Notes under the pieces: model-generated
What the model was told of the DNA's origin: nothing
The model's database searches: none
The model's input: the letters and a program-made list of their open reading frames with translations, nothing else
In this document: piece by piece, positions 24,732 to 33,209 of the stretch
How positions within the stretch are numbered: position 1 is the first letter of the stretch
Layout of the letters: each line of letters opens with the position of its first letter
From: an uncultured Lachnospiraceae bacterium
GTDB lineage: Bacteria > Bacillota > Clostridia > Lachnospirales > Lachnospiraceae
Direction of reading: 5' to 3'
DNA: 64,000 bases
Assembly (NCBI GenBank): GCA_910578115.1
Contig: CAJTPO010000020.1
Location: 1 to 64,000 of the forward strand
Position numbers and translations under genes: made by a program

Positions 24732-26125
24732 TATACAAAGAAATTCGGCGCATTATCTGTAAAAATATTTTTCAAAATCAATAATCCTTTTCTTAAATCA
24801 TCTTCCGTATCGGGCGAAGTGACAGATACTCGTATGTAAGATGATTTTTGTATGTTTGTCATAGCAAAACGGTGAGAGCCTAAAATATGCACGCCCCTTT
24901 GTAATGCGAGCAGTTCGCTCTCTTCGCTTGTCAAATGCTCCGGAAGCGGGAGCCAGTAGAAGAAGCGTACAATATCATCTGACCCGGGCACATCAAAAAC
25001 GGACTTAAAAATCCGGTTTCTTCTTTCGGCCAGTGCAAGTTTTTGATGGACAATATGGAAGGCCATGCCGCTTTCGATCAATTCCGCTACAATTTCCCCG
25101 TTCAGGGACACGGTTTTCAGGTTGATGTTGAGCATACCGGCAACCAGCGCTTCCCTGTATTTTGCCGCAAAAGCCAGAAACGCCACGCGCAGTCCTGCGC
25201 ACAGGGACTTTGAAATGCTGCAAATATGAACGGTCTGTTCCGGAAGCATGGAAAAAAATGATTTTACACCCTTTGGAGCCAAAAAGGAGTAAATATCGTC
25301 CTCGATCAGCAGCAGATGAAATTGACGCGCAATGTCAGCGATTTCCTGTCTGCGGGCAGCCGGCATAAAAATACTTGTGGGATTGCTGCATGTCGGCATG
25401 AGGTAAAGTCCTTTTATTTCGGTATTCCGGCAGGCCTGCAGCAGAGAGGTCGGGGTCATTCCACATCCGTCCGTCTCAATGGAAATGAGCTGTATATGAA
25501 GAAAATTAGCCAGTCCCTTAAAATTGGTGTAGGTAAAAGCGTCCACCGCAATTTTATCTCCCGCTTTGAAAAGGGAGATCAGTACAACCGATAAAGCGTT
25601 TTGTGCTCCGGCAGACAGCAGGATATTCTCTTTCGGTGCATCAATGCCGAAATGATGAAGCCACTTTCGGGCAGCCTTCACCTGCCGATCCGTTCCGAAA
25701 GGATTGCTGTATTCTAACAGGCGGCTATTGTCCGTGCTGTTTACAACCTTTCCGGCGATGTTCAAAATGCTTTGATTCCATGCATAAAAGGGCTTGATCA
25801 TGCCCATTTCAATGACAGGGCTGCCCTGATCCAGAAACGTGTCCTGCGCAGAAATGCCCGGAGAAACAAAGGTGCCTTTTCCCGTTATTGCATACAGAAG
25901 CCCTTTTAATTCACAGAGCTTATAGGCCCTCGTGATGGTGCTTAAATTCAAATCCAGAAAGTCAGCTAACTCCCTTTGCGGCGGCAGCTTTGTATTTTCC
26001 GGCAAGGCACCGCTTAAAATATCCTTTTCCAGACTGGCGGCTATGGATAAATAGTATGGTTTTTCCAGGTCTGCCCTTCGTGGTTTCCAGGACATAGGAT
26101 AGTTTTCAAAAGAATTGAACGGCAT
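24731..26125 (-). CDS. MocR-type regulator (GntR helix-turn-helix fused to aminotransferase fold)
   Basis: 464 residues from ATG 26125 (GGGAGGAG upstream). Residues 15-85 are a GntR winged helix (LPPQRELADFLDLNLSTITR). The remainder is a fold-type I aminotransferase domain with the PLP-binding sequence HICSISKSLCAGLRVAFLA (Lys of the SxSK motif) and the aspartate of LLIEDDIYS. MocR proteins use PLP or amino acids as effector. The divergent neighbour is a vitamin-type ECF S component, so a PdxR-like role in control of pyridoxal uptake is likely but not proved. The promoter region contains repeats it could bind. Confidence 0.88.
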   Translation of the reverse strand: MPFNSFENYPMSWKPRRADLEKPYYLSIAASLEKDILSGALPENTKLPPQRELADFLDLNLSTITRAYKLCELKGLLYAITGKGTFVSPGISAQDTFLDQGSPVIEMGMIKPFYAWNQSILNIAGKVVNSTDNSRLLEYSNPFGTDRQVKAARKWLHHFGIDAPKENILLSAGAQNALSVVLISLFKAGDKIAVDAFTYTNFKGLANFLHIQLISIETDGCGMTPTSLLQACRNTEIKGLYLMPTCSNPTSIFMPAARRQEIADIARQFHLLLIEDDIYSFLAPKGVKSFFSMLPEQTVHICSISKSLCAGLRVAFLAFAAKYREALVAGMLNINLKTVSLNGEIVAELIESGMAFHIVHQKLALAERRNRIFKSVFDVPGSDDIVRFFYWLPLPEHLTSEESELLALQRGVHILGSHRFAMTNIQKSSYIRVSVTSPDTEDDLRKGLLILKNIFTDNAPNFFV

Positions 26126-26144
26126 ATCCGTTTCTCCTCCCAAA

Positions 26145-26197
26145 ATTGTATGCAACACAATTCTAACATTGTATGCCTACAATGGCAAGGTTACAAT
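26145..26197. promoter_or_regulatory. Overlapping divergent promoters with MocR operator repeats
   Basis: Minus strand: TTGCCA (26188-26183), 17-nt spacer, TAGAAT (26165-26160), toward the MocR gene. Plus strand: TTGTAT (26169-26174), 17-nt spacer, TACAAT (26192-26197), toward the ECF gene. The 9-mer ATTGTATGC occurs at 26145-26153 and 26168-26176, and the palindrome ATTGTATGCCTACAAT (26168-26183) sits within both promoters. One regulator bound here could control both genes. Confidence 0.75.
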
Positions 26198-26303
26198 GAG
26201 GACACAGCGTTAGGCTGCGAAAAGGAGATTACTATTCACGGTGCCCTGCACTCTGCAGCAGGGTATCCGGCCGATAACTTTAACAAAAGGAGGATGAGAG
26301 AAT

Positions 26304-26873
26304 ATGAAAAAAATGACAGTAAAAGACATCACACGGATTGGGATCATGGCGGCAGCAGTCTATGTTGCGTCTGCCTTTTTACAGATTCCAATACCGACGG
26401 CCATCGGCAGTACAAGACTTCACATGGGCAATGTCATGTGCCTGTTGTCCGGTATGCTTCTGGGGGCGGTGCCCGGCGGACTTGCAGCCGGTACAGGCTC
26501 CATGTTTTTTGATCTGACAAATCCGGCATACATAACGTCTGCGCCTTTTACCTTTGCGTTCAAGTTCCTTATGGCGTGGTTATGCGGGAAAATCATTGCC
26601 AAATGCAGGGCAGGCCTGAAAATCCGCTTTATCGGCGGCGCTGCAGCGGGGGCTTTCCTTTATGTCCTGCTCTATATTTCCAAAACCTTTATCGAAGACC
26701 GTTTCGTTCTGGGGCTGCCGGTAGAAGCCGTCATGCTTACCGTGGCGCAAAAGAGCGCAGTGTCGAGCGCAAATGCGGTCATTGCGGTCATAGTGGCGGT
26801 TCCTTTAGGGCTTGCACTGCTCCCGGCGGCTGCAAAATTTATACTCCCATGTCCTGATACCGACCGTAAATAA
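26304..26873 (+). CDS. ECF transporter substrate-binding S component
   Basis: 189 residues, six hydrophobic helices. The first helix region (DITRIGIMAAAVYVASAFLQ) carries the alanine-rich face that contacts the T component, and GGLAAGTGSMFFDL is the conserved loop of this family. Group II ECF systems share EcfAAT subunits encoded elsewhere, which fits the lack of ATPase genes here. The vitamin is uncertain; the adjacent MocR regulator makes a B6 vitamer the leading guess. AAAGGAGG precedes ATG 26304. Confidence 0.85.
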   Translation: MKKMTVKDITRIGIMAAAVYVASAFLQIPIPTAIGSTRLHMGNVMCLLSGMLLGAVPGGLAAGTGSMFFDLTNPAYITSAPFTFAFKFLMAWLCGKIIAKCRAGLKIRFIGGAAAGAFLYVLLYISKTFIEDRFVLGLPVEAVMLTVAQKSAVSSANAVIAVIVAVPLGLALLPAAAKFILPCPDTDRK

Positions 26874-27190
26874 TGCTTTGCCGGGTGTTTCTTCCGGGAT
26901 TTCAATTTCGGCATCACAGTCTTATGGCACACAAAAGCAATCTGAAACATAGGAATCTGTTGGCTCTGTTCCTGCAATCACTGCTATTGCCGGGACAGGG
27001 CCTTCGGCCCGTAAATGATAAGCTGACGAATGCGAAAAATCTGCCTGAGTGTACGAATGAAAATGCAACTGTGCTTTTCAGCTCAGATATGATAAAATAA
27101 ACACGAATGAACCAAAAACGGAAAAAGATGAAAATGAAGATACTAATATAATCAGGAAAGAGACTGCAAAAGAGATTTCAGGAGGCGGTT
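26874..27190. other. Intergenic stretch without a recognisable gene
   Basis: Short hairpin GGGCC-TTC-GGCCC near 26998-27010 and AT-rich sequence near 27080-27150. Frames here are short and lack ribosome binding sites. I see no clear promoter. Confidence 0.5.
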
Positions 27191-27718
27191 ATGAGCCAGT
27201 GTATCAGAGAATTGACATTGAACCTGGGAGGTTGCACAGGAGAAGGAAGCGTTTATAAAAGAATTGCCGCCAGAGGAATCATCAGGCGTGACGACAAATA
27301 TCTGGCAATCTACAGTAAGTACGGCGATTACAAATTTCCGGGCGGCGGCAGAGAGGCCGGGGAAGAGCTGGAAGACACCCTGCTGCGGGAAGTGCAGGAA
27401 GAAACCGGCTGCAGGGTCATTCCGGAAAGCATCGGGGACTACCTGCTTGTGCATGAGCGGCGAAAAGGCAATTCCGAAGACTGGCTGGAGATGGATTCCT
27501 GGTATTACTTCTGCGATATAGAACAAACAGTATATGAGCGCAGTCTGGACGATTATGAGAAAGAGTATGGCTATCAGGTTGTGTGGATGACTTTGGAGGA
27601 GATGATCCGGAAGAACGAGGCGGGAGACAGGGAGAAGACGCCGTGGATTCTGCGGGAGGCGATGGTCATGCGGGAGCTGGCCGGGCTGGAGGGCAGATTT
27701 TGCGGATCAGCAGAATAA
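27191..27718 (+). CDS. NUDIX hydrolase
   Basis: 175 residues, with AGGAGG before ATG 27191. The NUDIX box is GGGREAGEELEDTLLREVQE followed by EETGCRVI, with all catalytic glutamates present. Flanking parts (RGIIRRDDKYLAIYSKYGDY, WYYFCDIEQTVYERSL) do not identify a substrate. Most similar in appearance to general ADP-ribose or nucleotide-cleaning NUDIX proteins of Clostridia. Followed by a lipoprotein gene after 19 nt. Confidence 0.85.
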   Translation: MSQCIRELTLNLGGCTGEGSVYKRIAARGIIRRDDKYLAIYSKYGDYKFPGGGREAGEELEDTLLREVQEETGCRVIPESIGDYLLVHERRKGNSEDWLEMDSWYYFCDIEQTVYERSLDDYEKEYGYQVVWMTLEEMIRKNEAGDREKTPWILREAMVMRELAGLEGRFCGSAE

Positions 27719-27737
27719 GAGAAAGGAATGGATTTTT

Positions 27738-28685
27738 ATGAAAAAAAGGATCGGCGGCCTGCTGGTGGCAATAGCCGTTTCGCTGGCGGCAGCGGGCTGC
27801 AAAGAAGGGGCTTCTGTCCCGGAAAGCAGCGGTATGGAGAAGGAGATGCCGTCTCCTGTATCTTCTGTACAGCCGGACTATCAGGACGGAACTTTGACTT
27901 ACTCGAATCTGGCCGGGGATCAATCCCGGCGCGAAGTGGAGGAGATCCTGCTGGCTGCCGGTATTCCGGAAAAATATGTGGATATGCTGTTTCTATGGGT
28001 CAATGATTTTAACCAGTGCATGAGTAAATGTGAGACATTTCATTTGATAGACGGGTTTGTAACGGAGGATATCCCGGTTGTCGATTACGGTGACTACTAT
28101 CCGATGTCTACCACATGGTTTAAGACGAATCAGAGAAAATATGGTGATGTACTTTGCCGGATCGCGGCTTTTTTGCTGATGCAGGATCAGATTACGGCGA
28201 AAGCGCTGATCGAAGAGGAACTGTGGGAATGCTGGCAGGATACACAATGGCTGTACAGTGACAATGACGCGATCAGTAACAATCCGCTCATTGATTTTGA
28301 CCAAAAACAGCAGAGCCTCTACTATACGGTTTATAATCCGGTGACGATCACGCCCGGCTGCCCGGCGGAAGAGATGGCGGCATGTATTTCAGAGGAGTGG
28401 CAAAGGCGGGGGATATCTTTTGCGGAAGGCAGGGTTTCGCTGATCACGATTTGGACGCAGTACGAAACGCAGACAGCGGCGGCACATGCGGCGGTACTGG
28501 TTCAGGATGGGGACGCATATCTTCTGCTGGAAAAGACGAATCCGCAGTCGCCTTATCAGGCAACCAGGTTTTCAACGGTGGAGCAGGTGAAACAGTATAT
28601 GTATGAGTCGATTCATATAGAAGATGTCCGTTATGATATGGAGACAGGAACCTATATTGTCATGGAAAATGACCGGATGCTTTAA
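27738..28685 (+). CDS. Lipoprotein, DUF4300 type
   Basis: 315 residues with a lipoprotein signal: MKKRIGG, a hydrophobic stretch and lipobox LAAAGC (Cys21), so the mature protein should be lipid-anchored outside the cell. The domain from about residue 50 (LTYSNLAGDQSRREVEEILL, AAGIPEKYVDMLFLWVNDFN, TFHLIDGFV, CRIAAFLL) matches DUF4300, which occurs in Firmicute lipoproteins of unknown role. Seems to follow the NUDIX gene in one unit. Confidence 0.75.
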   Translation: MKKRIGGLLVAIAVSLAAAGCKEGASVPESSGMEKEMPSPVSSVQPDYQDGTLTYSNLAGDQSRREVEEILLAAGIPEKYVDMLFLWVNDFNQCMSKCETFHLIDGFVTEDIPVVDYGDYYPMSTTWFKTNQRKYGDVLCRIAAFLLMQDQITAKALIEEELWECWQDTQWLYSDNDAISNNPLIDFDQKQQSLYYTVYNPVTITPGCPAEEMAACISEEWQRRGISFAEGRVSLITIWTQYETQTAAAHAAVLVQDGDAYLLLEKTNPQSPYQATRFSTVEQVKQYMYESIHIEDVRYDMETGTYIVMENDRML

Positions 28686-28732
28686 AACGGAAAATAACAG
28701 AGGTATGCTTTGACACAAAGGAGGCCGACAGG

Positions 28733-29137
28733 ATGCAGATCAGAGCAGCAGACAGAAAGGATGAGGAAATGCTTTCACGGCTTGACAGACACATCAGACC
28801 GGAAGAGCTGGAAGTCAGTATATCGCTTGGCAGAGTCCTGGTGGCCGAAGAGAACGGGCAACTGGCCGGATGGCTGAGATGGAATCTGTTCTGGGACAAT
28901 ACGCCTTTTATGAACATGCTGTTTTTACTGGAAGAATATCGCGGACAGGGATTTGGGGGAAAGATGGTTTCTGTCTGGGAAGAGCAGATGAAAGCGGCGG
29001 GATATGAATGCGTCATGACGTCCACGCTGTCCAACGAGGAGGCCCAGCACTTTTACCGCAGAAGGAATTATGTGGATGCGGGGGCGCTGCTGCTGCCGGG
29101 AGAGCCGTTGGAGATCATTTTCATCAGGAAATTGTGA
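28733..29137 (+). CDS. GNAT-family N-acetyltransferase
   Basis: 134 residues, AAAGGAGG before ATG 28733. The acetyl-CoA site is LLEEYRGQGFGGKMV (the R-x-x-G-x-G pattern), with strand 4 WLRWNLFWDNTPFMNML before it and STLSNEEAQHFYRRRNYVD after it. The last part (YVDAGALLLP) is typical of the yhbS/RimI-like single-domain enzymes. The acetyl acceptor cannot be told. Confidence 0.88.
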   Translation: MQIRAADRKDEEMLSRLDRHIRPEELEVSISLGRVLVAEENGQLAGWLRWNLFWDNTPFMNMLFLLEEYRGQGFGGKMVSVWEEQMKAAGYECVMTSTLSNEEAQHFYRRRNYVDAGALLLPGEPLEIIFIRKL

Positions 29138-29214
29138 CGCTTCGTTAAGAAGTTCTTGATTTGAAATTCCGCAGAGTGGGATTATGAAAATTAACGTAGA
29201 AAAGAGGGAAGAAA

Positions 29215-30093
29215 ATGAAAGACTTAAGAGTGGCATTTTTACAGATCGCACCGACGGGTTCAGTGGAGGGCAATCTGGAAAAGGGCAGGACATACTGCAG
29301 GATGGCGAAGGAGCAGGGGGCGGATATCGCGCTTTTTCCGGAGATGTGGAGCAGTGGGTATCAGATTCCGGAAGAAATCGACAGGCTGAAAGCGCTGGCC
29401 GTTCCACGGAATGGTGACTTTGTGCTGGCATTTCAGGCATTGGCGAAAGAGCTGCAGATGGCGGTCGGCATCACATATCTGGAAGCCTGGGAGCCGCTGC
29501 CCAGGAATACGATCACGCTGTTTGACCGGCACGGCAGGGAAGCCTACACATATGCCAAGGTGCACACCTGCGATTTCGGGGAGGAGTGCAGGCTTACGGC
29601 AGGGGACGACTTCTATGTGGCCGATCTGGATACAGAGAAGGGAACGGTCAGGGTCGGCAGTATGATCTGCTATGACAGGGAATTTCCGGAGAGCGCCCGG
29701 ATTCTGATGTTAAAGGGTGCAGAGCTTGTGCTTGTACCAAACGCCTGCCCGATGGAGCTCAATCGGATCTCGCAGCTGCGGGGCAGGGCTTATGAGAATA
29801 TGATCGGCATCGCCACCGTGAATTATCCTGAACAGCAGCCGGATTGCAACGGCCATTCCACGGCCTTTGACGGGATTGCCTACAGGCCGCAGGATGCGGG
29901 TTCGCGGGATACCTTGTTTATGGAGGCCGACGGTTCGGAAGGGATCTTTATAGCGGATTTCCCGATCGACGAGATACGTGATTACCGGAGCAGGGAAGTA
30001 CACGGGAATGCCTACCGCCATCCTCATAAGTATAGTCTGCTGGTGGCGGAAGAGATCAGGGAGCCTTTTATCAGGAAGGATTACAGGCGATAA
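29215..30093 (+). CDS. Carbon-nitrogen hydrolase (nitrilase superfamily)
   Basis: 292 residues. The catalytic triad is visible: Glu in ALFPEMWSSGY (about residue 42), Lys in YAKVHTCDFGEE (about 113) and the nucleophile Cys in GSMICYDREFPESAR (about 147). It lacks other domains. Amidase, carbamoyl-putrescine amidase or omega-amidase activity are all possible. A CPBP protease gene follows 82 nt downstream. Confidence 0.88.
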   Translation: MKDLRVAFLQIAPTGSVEGNLEKGRTYCRMAKEQGADIALFPEMWSSGYQIPEEIDRLKALAVPRNGDFVLAFQALAKELQMAVGITYLEAWEPLPRNTITLFDRHGREAYTYAKVHTCDFGEECRLTAGDDFYVADLDTEKGTVRVGSMICYDREFPESARILMLKGAELVLVPNACPMELNRISQLRGRAYENMIGIATVNYPEQQPDCNGHSTAFDGIAYRPQDAGSRDTLFMEADGSEGIFIADFPIDEIRDYRSREVHGNAYRHPHKYSLLVAEEIREPFIRKDYRR

Positions 30094-30175
30094 ATAAGGA
30101 AGAAAAGGGATTGACATCCGCAGAATAATGAAGTGAAAAAAGGGGATTTCGTGAAGCGGAAAGATGGAGGGCAGA

Positions 30176-31126
30176 ATGAATTTTGAATTGGAACGGCCGG
30201 AAGCGGTCATCAAGGCGCAGGAAAAGAAGAAAGGTTTGAACTGGTTTCTGGAGATGCTGGTATTTGTGCCGGTGTTTTTTGTCTGCATGTTTGCACAGAT
30301 TCTGGTCACCCTGCCGGGGGAACTGATGCTTATTTCCATGAATGCAGACTATCAGGCGGCCGCGGCGGCCGGAGATCTGGAGGGGATGGCCGAGGCGCTG
30401 CGTCTGCTGGGCGGCTCGGATCTGTATATGGTGCTGGCGCTGTTTTCGACTGTGGCAATGACGGCAGTCACGCTTTTATTCTGCAGGTTGATCCAGAAGC
30501 GCAGGCCGGATACGCTTGGATTTGTGAAAAGGGGAGCAGGCCGGGAGTATCTGATTGGTCTGGCGGCCGGATTTGTCGCATTTTCGGCGGCGGTCCTGCT
30601 ATGTGTATTGACAGGGGCGATCAGGATCGAAGGGCTTTCCGGGACCTTCGGCGGCGGTATCTTTGCGCTTTTTGTGGTTGGCTATATGGTACAGGGGATG
30701 GGCGAAGAAGTGCTGTGCCGTGGCTATCTCATGGTATCTGTCGGTCGGCGCTATCCGATGTGGGTGGCGGTCTTTTCCAACGCGGTTATCTTCGCGGTAC
30801 TGCATCTGTTGAATCATGGGATCAGCGTGCTGGCGTTTATTAATCTGACGCTGTTTGGTGTGCTTGCTTCTCTCTATTTTATCAAAAGGGGCAGTATCTG
30901 GGGGATTGGTGCCTTTCACAGCATCTGGAATCTGGTGCAGGGGAATTTCTGGGGACTCAGCGTCAGCGGCGGAGCTACGGAATGTTCCGTATTCAGGACC
31001 ACGATGGTGGAAGGACGGGATATCATAAACGGCGGCGCATTCGGACCGGAAGGCGGGCTTGCAGTGACGGTAGTGCTGCTTGTGGGAATTTGCGTGCTGC
31101 TGAGGAAAAAAGAGGCAGTACAGTAG
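30176..31126 (+). CDS. CPBP-family intramembrane metalloprotease
   Basis: 316 residues from ATG 30176 (GGAGG upstream). Seven or eight membrane segments. The three ABI/CPBP motifs are in order: QGMGEEVLCRGYLM (EExxxR), FSNAVIFAVLHLLN (FxxxH) and HSIWNLVQGNFWG (HxxxN). Such proteases act on membrane proteins or on bacteriocin immunity functions. No bacteriocin-like gene lies next to it. Confidence 0.9.
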   Translation: MNFELERPEAVIKAQEKKKGLNWFLEMLVFVPVFFVCMFAQILVTLPGELMLISMNADYQAAAAAGDLEGMAEALRLLGGSDLYMVLALFSTVAMTAVTLLFCRLIQKRRPDTLGFVKRGAGREYLIGLAAGFVAFSAAVLLCVLTGAIRIEGLSGTFGGGIFALFVVGYMVQGMGEEVLCRGYLMVSVGRRYPMWVAVFSNAVIFAVLHLLNHGISVLAFINLTLFGVLASLYFIKRGSIWGIGAFHSIWNLVQGNFWGLSVSGGATECSVFRTTMVEGRDIINGGAFGPEGGLAVTVVLLVGICVLLRKKEAVQ

Positions 31127-31361
31127 TTTTGCATGGTATGTACTGAGCGGGATGGCAGAGTATGGCTGCCGCATAATGCAGTCTTGCAGTAACACAAAAA
31201 GCTCCCGTGTGTCGGCTGCGTTGCATGGATTATTAAGAAAATCTCCATCTCTTTCGCGAGACAACTACGTGAGCAATTTGTGCAATATGCCGGAGCAAAA
31301 TTAAAATGACACTTTTTGCTATCCAGATCCGCAAAGCTAATTTGTGAAGCAGGTTTACATT

Positions 31362-32861
31362 TTATACGCCGTAGATCTCAGAATACTTTTCTTTAAAATA
31401 CCGGATAAGCGGCTCAGCGGATATTTCCCTGCCGCAGACTGCCCTGATTGCATCCTTGGGTTTGCGTGTATTGCCGTACCAGTGGATCTTCTGATTCAGC
31501 CATGCGGTGATGTCCTTAATCTTTCCGTTCTTAAGCAGTTCGTCCACATTCCCCAGTTCTTCCTGCAGAGTATCCAGAAGCATACCGTCGTAAATGCTGC
31601 CCAGCAGATAGGAAGGGAAGTACCCAAAGCCACCGCCCGACCAGTGCATATCCTGCAGGACGCCCTGTGCGTCGTCTGCGGGTGTGATCTGCAGATAATC
31701 CTGCATTTTCTGATTCCACAATGCGGGCAGGTCACCTACCGGCACATGATCTCTGAAGATCGCCTTTTCCATTTCGTAGCGCAGTATGATATGGAAGCAG
31801 TAGGTCACTTCGTCTGCGTTTATACGGATAAAGCTGTTTTGCACGTGATTGATCTCCTGGTAGAAAGTTTCTAACGGGATTTCCTTAAAGGCAGGCAGCA
31901 GTTCGCTCAGCTTGTCGTAAATGGGCAGCCAGAAGTTCTTATTCCGTCCCAGAATATTTTCATAGAACCGGGACTGGCTTTCGTGAAGCCCCATGTAACC
32001 GCAGCTGCCGGCTACAGTGTTGTCATATTCCGGGTTGATGTTCTGCTCAAAAATGGCGTGTCCGCCTTCGTGGACAGTGGAGAAGATGGAACTGAGCGGA
32101 TTATTCTCGTAATAGTGATTGGTTAAACGCACATCTTTGGAACAGAAGTTGAGGGTAAAAGGATGCTCTGTCTCCCCGACACTTCCTGCGTCCCTGCGGA
32201 AGCCGATATAATCAAGCAAAAGATCCTGTACCTTCCGCTGGCCGTCCGGATCGAAATAGCCTTTGAAGGCCGGATTTTCCGGTTTCTGCTTTGCAAGGAT
32301 CTCTTTTACGAAGGGGATCAGATCTTTTTTCAGCGCTTCAAACAGGCCGTCGATGGTGGCGGAGTCCATGCCTTCCTCATACTGGTTGAGAAGAGCGTCG
32401 TAGACTTCCACGCCCGGATCGGTATAACCGGCCATCTCTACAGTCAGGTCGATCATCTTCTGCAGGTAAGGTGCAAACAGGCTAAAGTCAGATTTTTCCT
32501 TGGCATCCACCCAGATATTGCCGGCCTCTGCCTGGGTCTGCACGTAGGTCTTATACAGATCGGCGGGAATGCGCTTTTTGCGGTCGAAATCACGCTTCAT
32601 GCGTGTGACGATAAATTTCCATGTGTCCGTGAGGGCATCATATTCTGCCGGTTTGGCCAGTTCGGTCAGCATTTCCCCCATCTGTTCGGAGGTGGACATG
32701 GAGAAGACCTCTGTGGAAAAGTGGGTCAGAGCCTCCACATGACCCTCCTGACCCAACTTCGGGGTGCAGGTCTTCATGTCCCAGTACAGCAGCGTGAGCA
32801 CATGCTCATACTGATTCATCTTTTTCAGGTACTCCTGAAATTCTTCTAATAATTTACTCAT
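31362..32861 (-). CDS. M32 family metallocarboxypeptidase
   Basis: 499 residues, the normal length for M32. Zinc ligands His264 and His268 with catalytic Glu265 are in STVHEGGHAIFEQN, and the third ligand region is LHESQSRFYENILGR. The C-terminal GYFPSYLLGSIYDGML and KIHWYGNTRKP segments are family-typical. It is a cytosolic exopeptidase removing C-terminal residues. GGGAG stands before ATG 32861. Confidence 0.93.
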   Translation of the reverse strand: MSKLLEEFQEYLKKMNQYEHVLTLLYWDMKTCTPKLGQEGHVEALTHFSTEVFSMSTSEQMGEMLTELAKPAEYDALTDTWKFIVTRMKRDFDRKKRIPADLYKTYVQTQAEAGNIWVDAKEKSDFSLFAPYLQKMIDLTVEMAGYTDPGVEVYDALLNQYEEGMDSATIDGLFEALKKDLIPFVKEILAKQKPENPAFKGYFDPDGQRKVQDLLLDYIGFRRDAGSVGETEHPFTLNFCSKDVRLTNHYYENNPLSSIFSTVHEGGHAIFEQNINPEYDNTVAGSCGYMGLHESQSRFYENILGRNKNFWLPIYDKLSELLPAFKEIPLETFYQEINHVQNSFIRINADEVTYCFHIILRYEMEKAIFRDHVPVGDLPALWNQKMQDYLQITPADDAQGVLQDMHWSGGGFGYFPSYLLGSIYDGMLLDTLQEELGNVDELLKNGKIKDITAWLNQKIHWYGNTRKPKDAIRAVCGREISAEPLIRYFKEKYSEIYGV

Positions 32862-32908
32862 GGCGTCTCCCTTTTCATTTAATTCTTGTAATGAGTTGTT
32901 CTTTTAAA

Positions 32909-32942
32909 ATTATATCACATTTTTGGTAATTTGTGGTAGAAT
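32909..32942. promoter_or_regulatory. Divergent -10 boxes between the M32 and helicase genes
   Basis: Minus strand TGATATAAT (box at 32914-32909) points at the M32 gene; plus strand TGGTAGAAT (box at 32937-32942) points at the helicase gene. Both have the extended TG; their -35 regions are weak. The gap (32862-33209) shows nothing else. Confidence 0.55.
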
Positions 32943-33209
32943 GTATAGGACGATAGGGCGAACGTTTGTTTTGATGGTTACGATTCACGGTGAACTGCAA
33001 CTTTTGATGTGACGTTTTGACGTGACAGGTTATTGCTGCTGTCGGTGTCCGGCATATTGCGGTGGGGCATCCGGCCCTTGGAGAAAGTGGCTTTTTCACG
33101 AGCTGGATACATTGCTGTTTGCGATCGGTTGGAACGAAGGGTAACAATAGTGCGGCTTGGAATGCGCACGAACTGCATATTTCATGAGAAAATGATGCAG
33201 GGAATTGAA

